From Polytrichum commune (taxonomy: Eukaryota > Streptophyta > Polytrichopsida > Polytrichales > Polytrichaceae), in the NCBI GenBank assembly GCA_950295325.1, contig OX485809.1, positions 41,137,081 to 41,201,080 on the forward strand: 64,000 nt of DNA, in the 5' to 3' direction. A program made the translations under genes and the position numbers. The notes under the pieces are model-generated. The model was not told the origin of the DNA, did no database searches, and saw nothing but the letters and a program-made list of their open reading frames with translations. Shown one piece after another: positions 49,300 to 60,560 of this stretch. Each line of letters opens with the position of its first letter. Position 1 is the stretch's first letter.

Positions 49300-49470
49300 T
49301 TATGGCACCGACATATATGTATAATGCTGTTATGCACCTACTTGAATTTGCTGGTGTTGTAGAATGTGAGTAGTTGTACAAGTGCTAGTTGTAGCTATAT
49401 GTATAAGGATGTCAATAAATGACAAGTATTGGTTTGAATTATTATAATAAAAATCAACAATGGATTGAAA
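49300..49470 (+). repeat. Partial duplication of the transposase 3' end
   Basis: The last coding bases and 3' flank of the transposase (48,735-48,895, including CTACTTGAACTTGCTGGT, GAATGTGAGTAG, AATGTCAATAAATGACA and ATTATTATAATAAAAAT) recur about 575 bp downstream with about 80% similarity. The duplicate probably derives from a relative of the element. It separates the SINE-like sequence from the right terminus. Confidence 0.8.
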
Positions 49471-49886
49471 GTGTTCTAAATGATTTATGGAAATAGGGCC
49501 CTTTCACTTGTGCTTCATTTAAAATATTGGCAATTTACAATTGAAAATATGCAATTAATTTGTCAAAAATTTGGTTGTAAACCCTAAACCCGTGTGTCTT
49601 TACTAAATTTGGATTCATTGCTCATGTGTTACTGCTCACCGCTCACCCTCACTGCTCATCGCTCATAAGATAGCTTCCCTCATGTTGACACATGGCGCAA
49701 TGTGAGGGTGTGGGTTGACTTCTTGGATGGTTTGCATTAATGACAAAATTCGTGATATAAGGGAGAGAAATGTGACAATAAGGAGTGACATTCTAACTAT
49801 GAAGATCCGTTCCCTAGGGTTTCGGGATATTAGAGAGTGTGTAACATTATGGAGGTTGATATTACGGAGTTTAGGTTGTATTGTCT

Positions 49887-49905
49887 AGAGAGAGAGAGAG
49901 AGAGA
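49887..49905 (+). repeat. (GA)n microsatellite
   Basis: About nine GA units directly to the right of the split host repeat. Confidence 0.75.
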
Positions 49906-49935
49906 TGACGTCAACCTTGGGTGTTGGCGTGACTG

Positions 49936-50437
49936 AGGGCCACTTCACACACAAGCCAAGAGTTGTGACCATGAAATTGTGAGAGCCCAAAAGAAAGTGT
50001 CCAAAGGCCTTTCCAACACACCTCCAACATCATGTAGTGTGGTCACGGACCCTCAAGTGTAGTGTGAAGTCATATGGTCTGGGCCCTCAACCAAACGCTA
50101 TTTCAATGAATTTCTATTCATGCGGGTCCTCACACTTGATAAAGTAGAATAAATCAACGGTTGTGAAGGTTCGGAGTGCCATGGTCTCCCGGTTTTGTGT
50201 GAGACCTACCTCCAAGAGGTGGTTTTTGAAAACATTCCAAGTGACCATGAAACATGATCCATTCGATGCCATGTAGGAATCCATGTACACTTTACATCCA
50301 TCTTGCATTCACATGCTTTGTTGGTCCCTCAAGCGTAGTGTGAAGCGAACTTGGACCAACTCTGCCTTTTCCACCAATGAGAGTGCTTGAAGTGTAATGG
50401 TCACGGGCTCTCAGTCTCATGTGTGAAGTGGCCCAAA
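49936..50437. mobile_element. Possible MITE with GGGCCACTTCACACA ends, ~500 bp
   Basis: The left end reads GGGCCACTTCACACACAAG and the right end, inverted, GGGCCACTTCACACATGAG. Internal GTAGTGTGAAG and CCCTCAAG blocks repeat. No coding capacity. A short target duplication is not clear. Confidence 0.5.
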
Positions 50438-52265
50438 GGGACACTTTGCCTTGATCACAAGCGCAAGTTCAAATGTAAATCCAAAACGGGTTGATGGAGC
50501 ATGGCTATGTGAGACAAGAGCTATTGTCTCATGTTGGGGGTAGTGTGAGCCCAAAAGCATGTGCTCACATGTGTTTTTAGTTTGGAAACTATTAAGATTT
50601 GAGTTTGGATATATTATTACCTTATAAAAACATAAAAAGAGTGAGCTTTGATCATGCTTTGATGATCATGCTTTAGGCTGGATAGTTAGTGTGTGGTAGT
50701 TGCATCACTGAAGGATTAGGCTAAATGTTAAGTAGGATTTAGATTTGAAGTGTGAGTGTTATGTTGACTTGAAGGCCGGGGCTAAACTACGGAATTAGGT
50801 AGAGTTGTTGTCCGAATTAGGCAGGTTGGTTGTTCGTAAGAGGGTGGCTGGGACTGTACCCTAGCAATTCTCGGCTGGTGTGTTTGACATTCGGGAGTCG
50901 GAGGAGAGCTCAGGGTGAAAAATGCGAATGTGGGTTGCAGCTAAGCCGAAGGGAAGAGCCTAGGCAGGGGCAACATAAAATCGGTTGGGAGGCCAGGAAT
51001 GGATTCGCCCACAGCTACAGAGCAACATTGTCTAATACCAGGGCAAGGGGAGGAGCTACGTGATGGGCATAGTTTCAGCCAAAGAGGAAAACAACTGCTT
51101 GGACAATGGCCACATTCTGAGGCCGAAGGGATTGTGCAGGCGACTGTCTGTGGGTGTGAGAAGGAAGAAAATTGAGGATTTGCCGCGGGGAAGGGTAAAG
51201 ATCAACTGAGCTGAATGAGGGGGTAATTCGCACACTCTGGCAATCTGCGAACATGGATTCAATGCAGAGTGTCATTATGTGAGGAGACAGGTAGGTTGAA
51301 AAGGAATGAGGATTCGCGCCAAGTCGGGAATTGTTTGAACTAGAGGCGCTACCGCTCTGCACAAAGGGGAGCACTGCTGGATTCCGATCCACATAGGCTA
51401 CAGAAGCGGTAATGGGGACCATGAAGGAGGTGGCGCAGAGCACCTGTGCAATTGGGAGTCGGAGCTCAACTGTTTCTGGGGCTTGAGTAATCTCTGGGCA
51501 ACCAATTTGCGGTGGCTGGGCCAGCCGGCTGACCGAACTTTGATAGTTGACGGGCGATGACGTCCTATGACGGGTGATGACGGGCTCATCATCTGCCCAA
51601 CAACGTAGAATTACGCTCAGCCACTTAACACTGAGGATCCGGTAATCAACTCTAGGGTAGGGGATTAGCATTTAGGAGGTGGGAAATGCTAGGTTACGGA
51701 AGAATTAGTGGGATAAGCAAAGAAGGGCCACCAATTAGGTGGTAATGGTCACTTATTAGGTACTTAATAGTTAGTTAGAGAGTAGGGCTTGAATTTCAAG
51801 GAACATGGATAACTAAAGAGGGGAGTTGTGTGAATGGTTACAGTGAAAACTGACCATTGGGGGTTGGGTGTTTCTAAACACTTGACACTTGGGTGGTGGA
51901 ATAAAGTTGTGAATTGATGAAGTTGTTTTATTGGTAAGAGGGAACTTAATCCTAAGGGAGGGGAAATCACACTGAGCTAGATGTGGGCCTTGGACTCTCA
52001 CCCGGACTACGAACGCATAAGGGTGGGAGTTTAGGCCTCACATGTAGCCTACAATATTGTCTAGACCTAATATGACATCAATGAATCCTCAACTTATTTA
52101 TGTTACTTGTTTGACATTCATAAATGATGTCATTTGTTGCTTAGGATTGGCAATGCCGTGCTCTAATGTTGAACATGTGGTAACATTCCAAATTTTATTG
52201 TGATTGCATTGTACACTAGAATGGTGTATAGCATGAGGTCAAAAATATTTTGCATGTATGACTTC
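50438..52265. other. Intergenic; unassigned G/C-richer block at 50,830-51,690
   Basis: The block 50,830-51,690 differs in composition from its neighbours and carries a 198-codon minus-strand frame (51,671-51,075), starting MLIPYPRVDYRILSVKWLSV, and other overlapping frames. No domain, catalytic motif or element border is recognised. It may be an inserted fragment of unknown origin. Confidence 0.35.
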
Positions 52266-52268
52266 TAA

Positions 52269-52656
52269 GGGCAAGCCCAGTGACCCTGCACCTGCATTTG
52301 CATTTGCGCTTTCTCATCCGCAATGCGGATGCGGATGCAGGATACTAGCCCAGTCACCCTGCTATACCCTAAAATTGAATGTAAATTAATACATGAAGTG
52401 CAGAACTCCCTGCATTTTGGCGAGATATGCAGGGAGCCTGCTATCAGCTAAGGACAAACAACTTCATGGCGGCTTTTAACTAAAGACAACTCAATATGGT
52501 AGGGCCGCAGAAAACTACAATTCATTTTAGAGGGAATTATGAGGTAGTAAGGTAGAATGAGTGGTAGTTTTGCCTGGGTCTGCATCTGCAATCTGGGTGG
52601 AGGCCACTTTTCATTCCCGGATGCAGATGCAGATCCGGGAACGACTGGGCTTGCTC
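52269..52656. mobile_element. PIF/Harbinger (Tourist-like) MITE, 388 bp
   Basis: The ends read inward GGGCAAGCCCAGTGACCCTG and GAGCAAGCCCAGTCGTTCCC, flanked by TAA on both sides (52,266-52,268 and 52,657-52,659). The subterminal sequence is rich in GCATCTGCAT/GATGCGGATGC repeats. The three-base TAA/TTA duplication indicates PIF/Harbinger. Unrelated in sequence to the 8.8 kb family. Confidence 0.82.
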
Positions 52657-52659
52657 TAA

Positions 52660-55304
52660 GTCATAGTATTTGCAGATCACTTGATATGTGTGGCATGTCA
52701 TTGATAAAGGCTAGGATACCCAATGGCCTTCGAGAACATGCAAGGAAACCTATAGCAACCATATTTTTTACATGGAAATCTTGTATTGCTAGTTACAAAA
52801 TAGAAGTTGAACATTCTGTCGACTTTTCATAGGTGAAATCTCCACAAACATCCTCAATATCATAAAATTTTGAGTGAATGTATTCATATTTGTATGAAAA
52901 TTTGTAATATTGTCCATATGTGGCTTCACCATTCCAATGGCTATTGCCATTTTGGCTTTCTTAAAAACTTGAAAAAAAAAGTGTTGATTGGCATGATTAC
53001 GCATTGAAAAACTTACCACCGATTATCATCAAAGTGCATTTGCAAATGCTACGGTCCACATAACCAAATAGGCAACTACTATAAGTATCCTACATATTTG
53101 TATTTTATGACAGGCCATTCAAATTGGATGAAAATGGTCAATCCAACAAAAACCCATCTCCTATAGATTTATTGAATCTTTTATTCCAATTGGACGCAAC
53201 TTGAACACACTATGTATTTAGCTTAATGTGGCTCACACTATTCATCATTGACCAACGTCAAATGAAATTGTAATCACCTAGTGGCAACCGTAGAAATTCC
53301 AAGCAATTTATGTAGGCATAAAAATCTTTTAGACAAATCTAGATATTTTAGAAGATGGTGCAAGTGGGTGTGCAAGTGGTGATATTGAACAACCTAAGCC
53401 CAAATTCATGTTTAAAATATGATACAATTATGTTGAATTGATGATTCTCTACAAAATATTTGATGGTGACCTCCAGTGTATAATGAATTCAGGGAATGTG
53501 ATAAATACAAAATTAAAAATAGTTAAAGTCATGAAATTTATGTCCAAAACCAAATCTAGCCATTTTCTTTCGAGCATTACTTTCAATGAAAACTTTTGGA
53601 GATCTCATCTTAGTATTTTATATTTGAATATTTAGCACAATAAAAGAGGTCACCATGAAAAATATTCAATTTAAACAATGTTTTTTCTATTATTTTAAGG
53701 CATTTGACCAAAAAAAGGTTTTAAGTTACTGGGGCACTTTCTTGGTCCACTCTACCATGCTTGCACCCATTCCAGAGTTCGAGGCCTCTTGTTTGCTCCC
53801 AACGATGTATATTTTGGGCAAAATTTTGCCAAATACTTACCTATGTTTATGGGTGTTGACCTTCGCATGTTAAAACACGGGTAAGAAACCATGGCACGTT
53901 GCCAATTACTTATTTGGTCCATGCTATAGATAGCCAGTTGCCTCACCCAACATTTCGAGTATTGCCAACATTCACAACGAATGAGGTTAATGGAATTGCC
54001 ACCCCCCAATCCCATGTAGTAGGCAAATTTGACACTCAAGTGCCGTGAATCGCCAACCCTCTCAAGTGGAAGAGATTTCACGTCGCTTGTACAAACCCAC
54101 CATGCCAAGCGTCCCATTGCCAATTTGAGCCTTGCCACAATGTTTCAAGTTGCCATTTGCTAGATGCAACATCCATCTCCTTGCCAATCATCTATTCTTC
54201 GATGTGGCCATCACTAGTTTTGGGAATTCATATGTGCATGTTGCTAGTCTTTTGCTTATTTTGGTGTTTGCAAGGATGATTGAATTTCCTGACCGCATTG
54301 TGCATTTTGCAGGACCTGTAGATGCGAAGATGAACAAAGGGATGAGTTGTAAAAATGAGCACAAAGGATGAGCAAAGGGATGAGCAAAGGGATGAGCACA
54401 TGGGATGAGCAATGCGAGTGAGCATCGTTGATAGAGAGTCATTGGAGTTAGGGGAACGATGAGTTGCAAGGTAAGTGCATGTATAAGTCTCGTCCTCATC
54501 TCTGCTTCTCATCATTTGGATTTTCCTGCTACTTTTGTGTGTGTTGGTTATCAATTCTTTGCATGTTGCATTTGTGTTACATGTTGTCCAACTCTAAGAG
54601 ATGGCTCTCCCTCTTAGATTGCCAATTCATTTCACATGTTGTTGGTCCCCTTGAGTCTCTTCTTGAGGGCCTTCAAACTCCTATCAAACTTGATCCAATG
54701 CTGGTAGTTGCCAAAACTAGAGAGAGTAGACAAAGGTATGAGAGGAAGAAGATGTTTCAGGATGCATGGGCAACAAAAACAACCTAGGCGGAGAGTAAAC
54801 TAGGTGACGATGGTAAGGCCACCAAGTCCACTGCCTAACCTACACCAAAATTCTTAAACTATCTCATGGGGTTGCCTCACTAGGTTGGGCCACCATTTTG
54901 GATTTGACCGGTCACAAGCCACAAACTCAAGTATTCAACAAAAAATTTGTAAGCTAAAACTTCCAAGCTGACTGTTTAAAGTCGAAGACTTGAAGAATGG
55001 ATCCACACCTTTTTTTATAGAAGATAAAACAACACCGAGCATTTACGTTGGAGCTTCTCTTGTAGCATTACACTAAGAGAAAATAATGCACATTGCTACT
55101 AGTATGAGGGATACTCAATCTCTTATTGGTTTTGGAGCAGGCTACGCTTGGCCTACACACTATCGCATGTTGGAGTTGGTAGGCGACATTGGTGTGGGGG
55201 TGGGCCTTCATAGAGGTTGCTTAATCCTTAACTTCCTAGAGGGTATTGTGGTTTTATTAGGTCATCTAAAAAGTAAGTTTTTTAGAGCTCACTTTTTATT
55301 GTTG
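52660..55304. other. Intergenic, no gene established
   Basis: Frames up to 128 codons (54,138-53,752, minus) have no recognisable domain. A frame at 54,464-54,787 (plus) ends in a charged stretch, TRESRQRYERKKMFQDAW, that may be a transposon relic, but I cannot place it. A minisatellite lies at 54,362-54,425. Confidence 0.35.
54362..54425 (+). repeat. Minisatellite, GGATGAGCAAAG-type units
   Basis: Four to five imperfect 12-15-bp units of GGATGAGCAAAG / GGATGAGCACATG, preceded by a looser GATGAACAAAGG copy near 54,327. Confidence 0.7.
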
Positions 55305-56235
55305 TACACTCTAGAAATTCCATAGTATCACATATGTGGCAACCAAAGTGCATGTAATATTACGGAGTTTTGTAGTGTTAACATGGATGTGTGATACTAG
55401 TGAATTAGTGTAGCATGTGACACTATGGATTAACACAAAGTGCAACATTTTAATGGTGTGGTGTGGTCCACTCCACTTGGCCTTCCCGGGCGATGTGGTG
55501 GACGCATGCACCAACATTCAACAAGTGGCATAAGAAGAAGAAGAAGCAGAAGACACTCCACATGTTGACACATGGCACAATGCGAGGGTGTGGGTTGACT
55601 TCTTTGGTAGTTTGCATTAATGACAAATTTTGTGATATAAGGGAGAGAAATGTGACAATAAGGAGTGAGATTTGAACTACGAACATCCGTTCCCTAGGGC
55701 TTCGGGATGTTAAAGAGTGTGACATTATGGAGGTTGATATTACATAGTTTAGGGTGTATCTACGAGGAATGTTCTTGTTGATGATTTTTAGATTACATCA
55801 ATACAATAGCAATATTCATTGATTTTCACAATTCGTTTATGATCTATTGAGAATCATTAAACTTCAAAAAGTTGTGATAAATATATGCAATAAAATTAGA
55901 GTCAAAACTTTCAAGATTATATTAAGAATAGATGCACACTTTGAGGTGAGAAAAATTGTCCATAGAAAATTGACAAGTTTCAATCAAAATAGGACGAAGT
56001 TATTATGTGTAGTAATGTATCAACAAAGGGGAACGTTAGTTCATTCTCGACTTTAAAAAATTATTGTGAACAACCAGGTCTTCATATTGAACATGAATTG
56101 TCACCATTGACAAGACGATTTCGTAAGGAACACAATGATGCCTATTGCGACATTCCTAGCACCTTCCTTTTGGATGAATTCACCTTCAAAAGTCATTCAT
56201 AAGCCCAAAATGGGCCTCTCATGAAGTAAAGAGTT
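55195..56235 (+). repeat. Repeat with inverted copy at 60,080-60,560, interrupted by a TIR element
   Basis: The parts 55,220-55,304 and 55,765-56,235 match, in reverse complement, a region at 60,080-60,560. Shared blocks are TAAAAAGTAAG, AATAAAATTAGAGTCAAAACTTTCAA, ACAAAGGGGAACGTTA and CACCTTCCTTTTGGATGAAT. The copy at 60 kb lacks the 55,305-55,760 element, so it is an empty site for that insertion. The plus copy also has about 80-100 bp of extra sequence near 56,060-56,140. Confidence 0.75.
55305..55760 (+). mobile_element. Small TIR element, ~456 bp (uninterrupted copy)
   Basis: The left end is TACACTCTAGAAATTCCATA and the right end, inverted, GATACACCCTAAACTATGTA. It is the full-length counterpart of the repeat split by the 11.3 kb transposon. 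It is itself absent from the homologous locus at 60,470-60,480, which shows that it transposed. It holds one copy of CATGTTGACAC at 55,561-55,571. No coding capacity. Confidence 0.8.
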
Positions 56236-56739
56236 AAGAATTTCAAGAAGTCAAGCTCTCATTTTAAGGGCCCCAACCCAAAAGATATCCAAGCATGCTT
56301 TGCCTTGTCACAACTTCCCCTTGGTTGGTATTATTCCCCCTTGATATCTCCATGACATTATTCAGTTGTGTATGTACATAGTACGTTGGTTGGGGCCAAG
56401 AAGCATCTAGATTCTCTTCGGAACTATACTATGTTTACTTTCACATCAAAGCAATGCACTAGTATATTCAGGCTAGAAAAACTCGGGTGAAGTGTTGCAC
56501 TCATATTATTAGAATGGAACAACTTACAACAATTGGATAATATTATGTCACTTTGAACATGATCATTGTACACTTGCTCAGATTATCTAGAGCTTAAAGA
56601 TATCTTGTCAAACTCTTGCTAGTTTGAGCTGGTGGGAAGAAAGGTTGTTAACTCCAAGAATCAAACTCCCCAAAATTGCAAGTTCTATCTCTTAACTTGA
56701 GTTTTGGTGGTAAGAAAGCGTATAGTAACAATTTAAGGC

Positions 56740-57065
56740 AAATGTGCCAAAATCAAACACAAAAATAATTTGGAAACCTAAACTTGAGTGGTCTATGGTT
56801 AGGTTTAAATCTCATAATTGGAACAAAAAAGACACGTGTTTGAAAGAGATTGGACTAAGAGCTCAGAGTATACTGATCATTCTAGACTTGATAGCCAAAA
56901 TGACCGTGAGGGACCTATATAACCACTTAATGAGCAAGAGAATCTTCGCTTTGATAAGAATAAGATATTCATCAGAGCTCCACAAAATTTGAAGCCAATG
57001 GGCACATGGACAATTTGGATTTGTTAATCACCTTGCACTCATTGCATGTTTCATATCCTTCAAGA
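56740..57065 (+). repeat. Dispersed repeat family, longer copy (GACACGTG-type)
   Basis: Contains AAAAAAGACACGTGTTTGAA, GAGATTGGACTA, ATCATTCTAGACTTGATAG, GAGGGACCTATATAACCACT, GAGCAAGAGAATCTTCGCTT and GGATTTGTTAATCACCTTGCA, in the same order as the copy at 58,845-59,215. Confidence 0.65.
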
Positions 57066-58309
57066 TGTGAGTGCAGATAAAAAAGGTAGGGGATTGTTAA
57101 ATCGACCATGTAATTTGTTACAACGACCACAACTAACATGTAAGTACATTTGGATAAACCACTTGTCCAAAAATAGGATGGGATGTGCACTTGTGGAGAC
57201 AAAAACATCAAACGACAACTGCAAAAGCAACAACACAACAATCACAACTTCAAATGTTTGTATTTCATGTTCACCAACCATTAGATTCGTGTAGTTTTGC
57301 GATCTAGTGTAAGTCATATTGGCGGTTGGAATTGTCCGAAATTCATTCATAATTCCAAATATACTTAAATCCTATTTCTACATAGATGCATCACGCAGTC
57401 ACATGAGCTATTAACATTTAATTCTCCATTGCACGCATGAAGAGGAGCAAGGTAATTGGTTTCATGTTATAACTAATAAACTTGGCCAACTTGGATGACA
57501 AGTGAGAGCATGTAGCCTACATGTGACCATCTTTGTGGTTGTTTTAACTACTGTGTGGTTGATTTAACAATCTTCGAAACTATCCATCTAAGGCACGTCT
57601 AAAGTCGAGGCATCTTTAACCCATAAAATAAAAGGGTTTGCATCTGTTTGGGAGAAGGAGTAGCGGGATATTGATTTTCTTGTGAAGAGAAACAAATTAT
57701 AAGGAAAATGCAACAAAATATAAAGTTTTTTCACGAATATGGAAATTGCTCCAAATTTCAAAGCAGTAATTTAGGGTAACACTCTATAGCATCATCCATA
57801 ACATAATTGATCTGAATCCTACTACTTGGCTATGCCAATTCTCATAACTCTTACGAGGGTAACCAACCACAAGCTGCCACCACATAAACCCTAACTCCGT
57901 TTGCACAGTAAAAAATATAGATCTCATCCATGTCGGCATTACATGACCCTAGTGAGAGGTTAAATGGACTTGGTCGTCTATGGATGCATGTCTTAACCTT
58001 ACTACCTTATGTCAAGCACTTCTCCTAGAATAGATGCCTCAATGTCGGCAATAGGTGACCTTACCGTGTGACAACACGTCCCGGCCACTCAAACCTCGAC
58101 ACCTGTCACATGCACCCTTTTCCACATGAAATTTGTCTTGGCCTCCACCTTGCCTACACACAAGGGGATGATGCAACTACCTATCTAGCCCTTGCCTTGT
58201 GGTTGGTTGGTCGGTTTCCCTTTGATGCCCCTTCGGTGTCAATGACCTTTTGGAGGCCCCTCGAGGCGAGAGCCGGTGCATTGCTTGGTGCACGTGGAAA
58301 GGCCTTTGT
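57066..58309. other. Intergenic, no gene established
   Basis: Only short frames. From about 58,070 the sequence becomes GC-richer and carries a 157-codon plus-strand frame (58,068-58,541) without recognisable domain. Part of it is the first unit of a tandem duplication. Confidence 0.35.
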
Positions 58310-58800
58310 TGCGTCGATGCTACGCACATATTTGGCATCCACACTCTCGCTAACTTCAATGTTTTCTCTTTCTCTTCTTCATCCCTCGACCCGACTTCCA
58401 AAAGACGCGTTAGGTATCGATGTGGCATTTGTTCGCGATTTGTTTCGTGGGCCATGGCGATGTTTCCCTATTCCCTCTTCTTCCCAAAGTGGAGCCCATC
58501 GCGGCGTGGCATGGAGGCGTCATTTTGGTTTGTTTGGTTGACAATCATTTGCTATTATTGAACTACTCCCAAGAAACTTGAGGCCCCAAACGACGCACAT
58601 ATAGTCGCATCCACACTTGCTTAACACTTTGTTCTCTTATCGATTTCTCAACCCCCAAAGTCGCCAAAGACGCGGTGTTGATGTGGCATTTGGTTGAGTT
58701 TCGTGGGGCCATGGTTCTCTTTCACTTTTTTCAAAGTGGCTTACTTACCATGACGTTGCTATTGTTTTACTACTTCAAGAAGCTCGAGTTCCCAAATTCT
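58310..58800 (+). repeat. Tandem duplication, ~280-bp units
   Basis: The blocks CGCACATAT..CATCCACACT, AAAGACGCG.T, GATGTGGCATTTG, TTTCGTGGG.CCATGG and AAACTTGAG/AAGCTCGAG..CCC recur in order at 58,320-58,590 and 58,598-58,800. The second unit is shorter and diverged. Confidence 0.65.
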
Positions 58801-58844
58801 GGGAGACTTGAAGGAATTCGATAAGGATAACCTAGAATTGTCTC

Positions 58845-59215
58845 ACTTTAAGGTGGACGTGCCTAAATTGAACACAACAATAATCTAGCCATTAATATTT
58901 GAATGGTATGTGGTTGTTTGTGGATCTAAGAACTGGCACCAAAAAGACAATTTATATTTTATATTTTATATTTATTTTTAAAGAGAATGAATTCCGTGCT
59001 TAAAAATTGCTAGTCATTCTAAGCTCAATAGTCAACATAATCTGGAGGGACCTATGTGACCACTTAAAGAGTAGGAGAATTTTCACTTTGATGATGAAAT
59101 CTAAACAAGATGTTCATATGAACTCTGAACATTGTGAGGCAAATGACTACAAACACGATTTGGATTTGCTAATTATCTTGCATTGATTATGCATCCTACA
59201 TCCTATGAGAAGTGC
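58845..59215 (+). repeat. Dispersed repeat family, longer copy
   Basis: Parallel to 56,740-57,065: CACCAAAAAGACAATT, GCTAGTCATTCTAAGCTCAAT, GAGGGACCTATGTGACCACT, GAGTAGGAGAATTTTCACTTTG and GATTTGGATTTGCTAATTATC. It ends beside a 16-base G run at 59,218. Confidence 0.65.
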
Positions 59216-59235
59216 TCGGGGGGGGGGGGGGGGCA

Positions 59236-60079
59236 CCGGCCGAAAAGTAGAAACCACGTGAGAACAACTATAGGGTATTTTTTATTCATTGGAAGGAAAA
59301 TTTCTATAAACTTTGGATCTACCATGGCCTCCTTAAATTGCAAAACATGTGATTATATATAATTTAGTGTAAGAGGAAAACCCCCACTTTAGGTTTGAGG
59401 TAGAAATAAATTAGGGTGACAAAAAATAAGGAGGATTAAAAAATAAAAATAAAATGAGTATATTTACATATAATACAAGAATGAAAGAAATATTGAATGA
59501 ATATTAATGGATGGGTCAAACTATGGATGAAGACTTAGAATTGATTGGGATTTAGGATCAGGGTTTAGCCTATGCGCCTCCACGCCTCACATTCCCTTCT
59601 TTGCTTAGCTTTACTTTCTCTTTCTCTTTCTCTTGCTCTTAGCATTTCGCAAGTCACTCTGGGTTTGCATAATACTTATGCGGGCTGCACCGTGTGATAT
59701 TCTCAAGCTCTAGCAACAACTCTTCGACTCTTCTATTAGCTTCCTCAACCCTCTCCTCAGCTTGAGGCGCCCAATCTTCGGCTTCATCTGTTGCCTTCAT
59801 GAATACTTCTCAACCATTGTGATAAAGGTTGCACTCCTTCTCCAAATGGATGCATTCTTGAGTTAGTCTTCCATCTTCATTTATAGTTCTATGGTTTAGG
59901 GTTTAGGGTTTAGGGTTGTAGTTTAATGTATCTAATTTGTTATGTGGGACTAACAGTATTATGTGGAATATTTCTCACATTCAGACTGAATGTGAGGAAT
60001 ATTCTGTAGAATATTGTGAGTCCCACAAAACATTGCTATGGATCTAAATAATGTTATGCAACACCTAGGATTGCTTAAC
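59236..60079. other. Intergenic with telomere-type tract
   Basis: No gene seen. TTTAGGG units (three and a half) lie at 59,893-59,917. Confidence 0.45.
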
Positions 60080-60560
60080 CCTTAACTATCTAAGAGGCCC
60101 ATTTTGGGCTTATGAATGACTTTTGAGGGAAAATTCATCCAAAAGGAAGGTGCTAGGAAGGTCACAATAAACTAATGTCGAGAATGAATTAATGTTCCCC
60201 TTTGTTGATACATTATAGTACATAGTAACTTCATACTTTTTTGATTGAAACTTGTCAATTTTCTATGAACTCTTTTCTTACCTCAAAGTGTATATTTATT
60301 CTTCAAAGTTTTGACTCTAATTTTATTGCATATACTTGTCACAATTTCTTGAAGTTTAATGTATCTAATTTGATTATTAACAAATTATGAAAATCACTTA
60401 ATATAGTGTTCTTATTGATGTGATCCTAAAATCATTAGCAACAACTTTTATTTTAGGTACAATAAAAATTACACACTAGAAAGCTTACTTTTTAGATGAT
60501 CTAATGAAACCACAATATGCTCTAGGAAATTAAGAGTTAAGCCATGCCTCAAGGTAGAAG
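60080..60560 (-). repeat. Inverted copy of 55,195-56,235 without the TIR insertion
   Basis: Reverse complement of the segments flanking the 55.3 kb element, continuous across the point where that element is inserted in the other copy. Confidence 0.75.

Larger units (their letters stand above)
38343..49680. mobile_element. Large MULE-type DNA transposon, 11,338 bp, two genes, 11-bp TSD
   Basis: The ends read inward GGGGAGTGCTATCTTATGAG and AGGGAAGCTATCTTATGAGC, then continue with GAGCGGTGAGC/GAGCAGTGAGG-type short repeats. CATGTTGACAC flanks both sides (38,332-38,342 and 49,681-49,691). The uninterrupted host repeat at 55,305-55,760 has that 11-mer once (55,561-55,571), a natural empty site. 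Inside are a minus-strand gene with a ParB-like and a methyltransferase-like domain (44,506-38,884) and a plus-strand MULE transposase gene (45,070-48,797), whose starts face away from each other across about 560 bp. Palindrome arrays occupy an intron of the first gene. Mutator-like elements normally make 9-11-bp duplications, which agrees with the transposase. Confidence 0.9.
38039..49882 (+). repeat. Small TIR element split by the 11.3 kb transposon
   Basis: The left part, 38,039-38,342, and the right part, 49,681-49,882, together match one continuous repeat at 55,305-55,760. The family ends are GATACACTCTAAACTTCGTA at the left and, inverted, CAATACAACCTAAACTCCGT at the right. Its split point is exactly the border of the 11.3 kb element, with CATGTTGACAC duplicated. 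Coordinates here include the inserted element. Confidence 0.85.

Noticed and set aside
51075-51671. 198-codon minus-strand frame as a host gene
   Set aside because: No domain, no plausible splice context and overlapping frames on the other strand; kept only as an unassigned block.
59893-59917. Telomere end
   Set aside because: Only three and a half TTTAGGG units with ordinary sequence on both sides.
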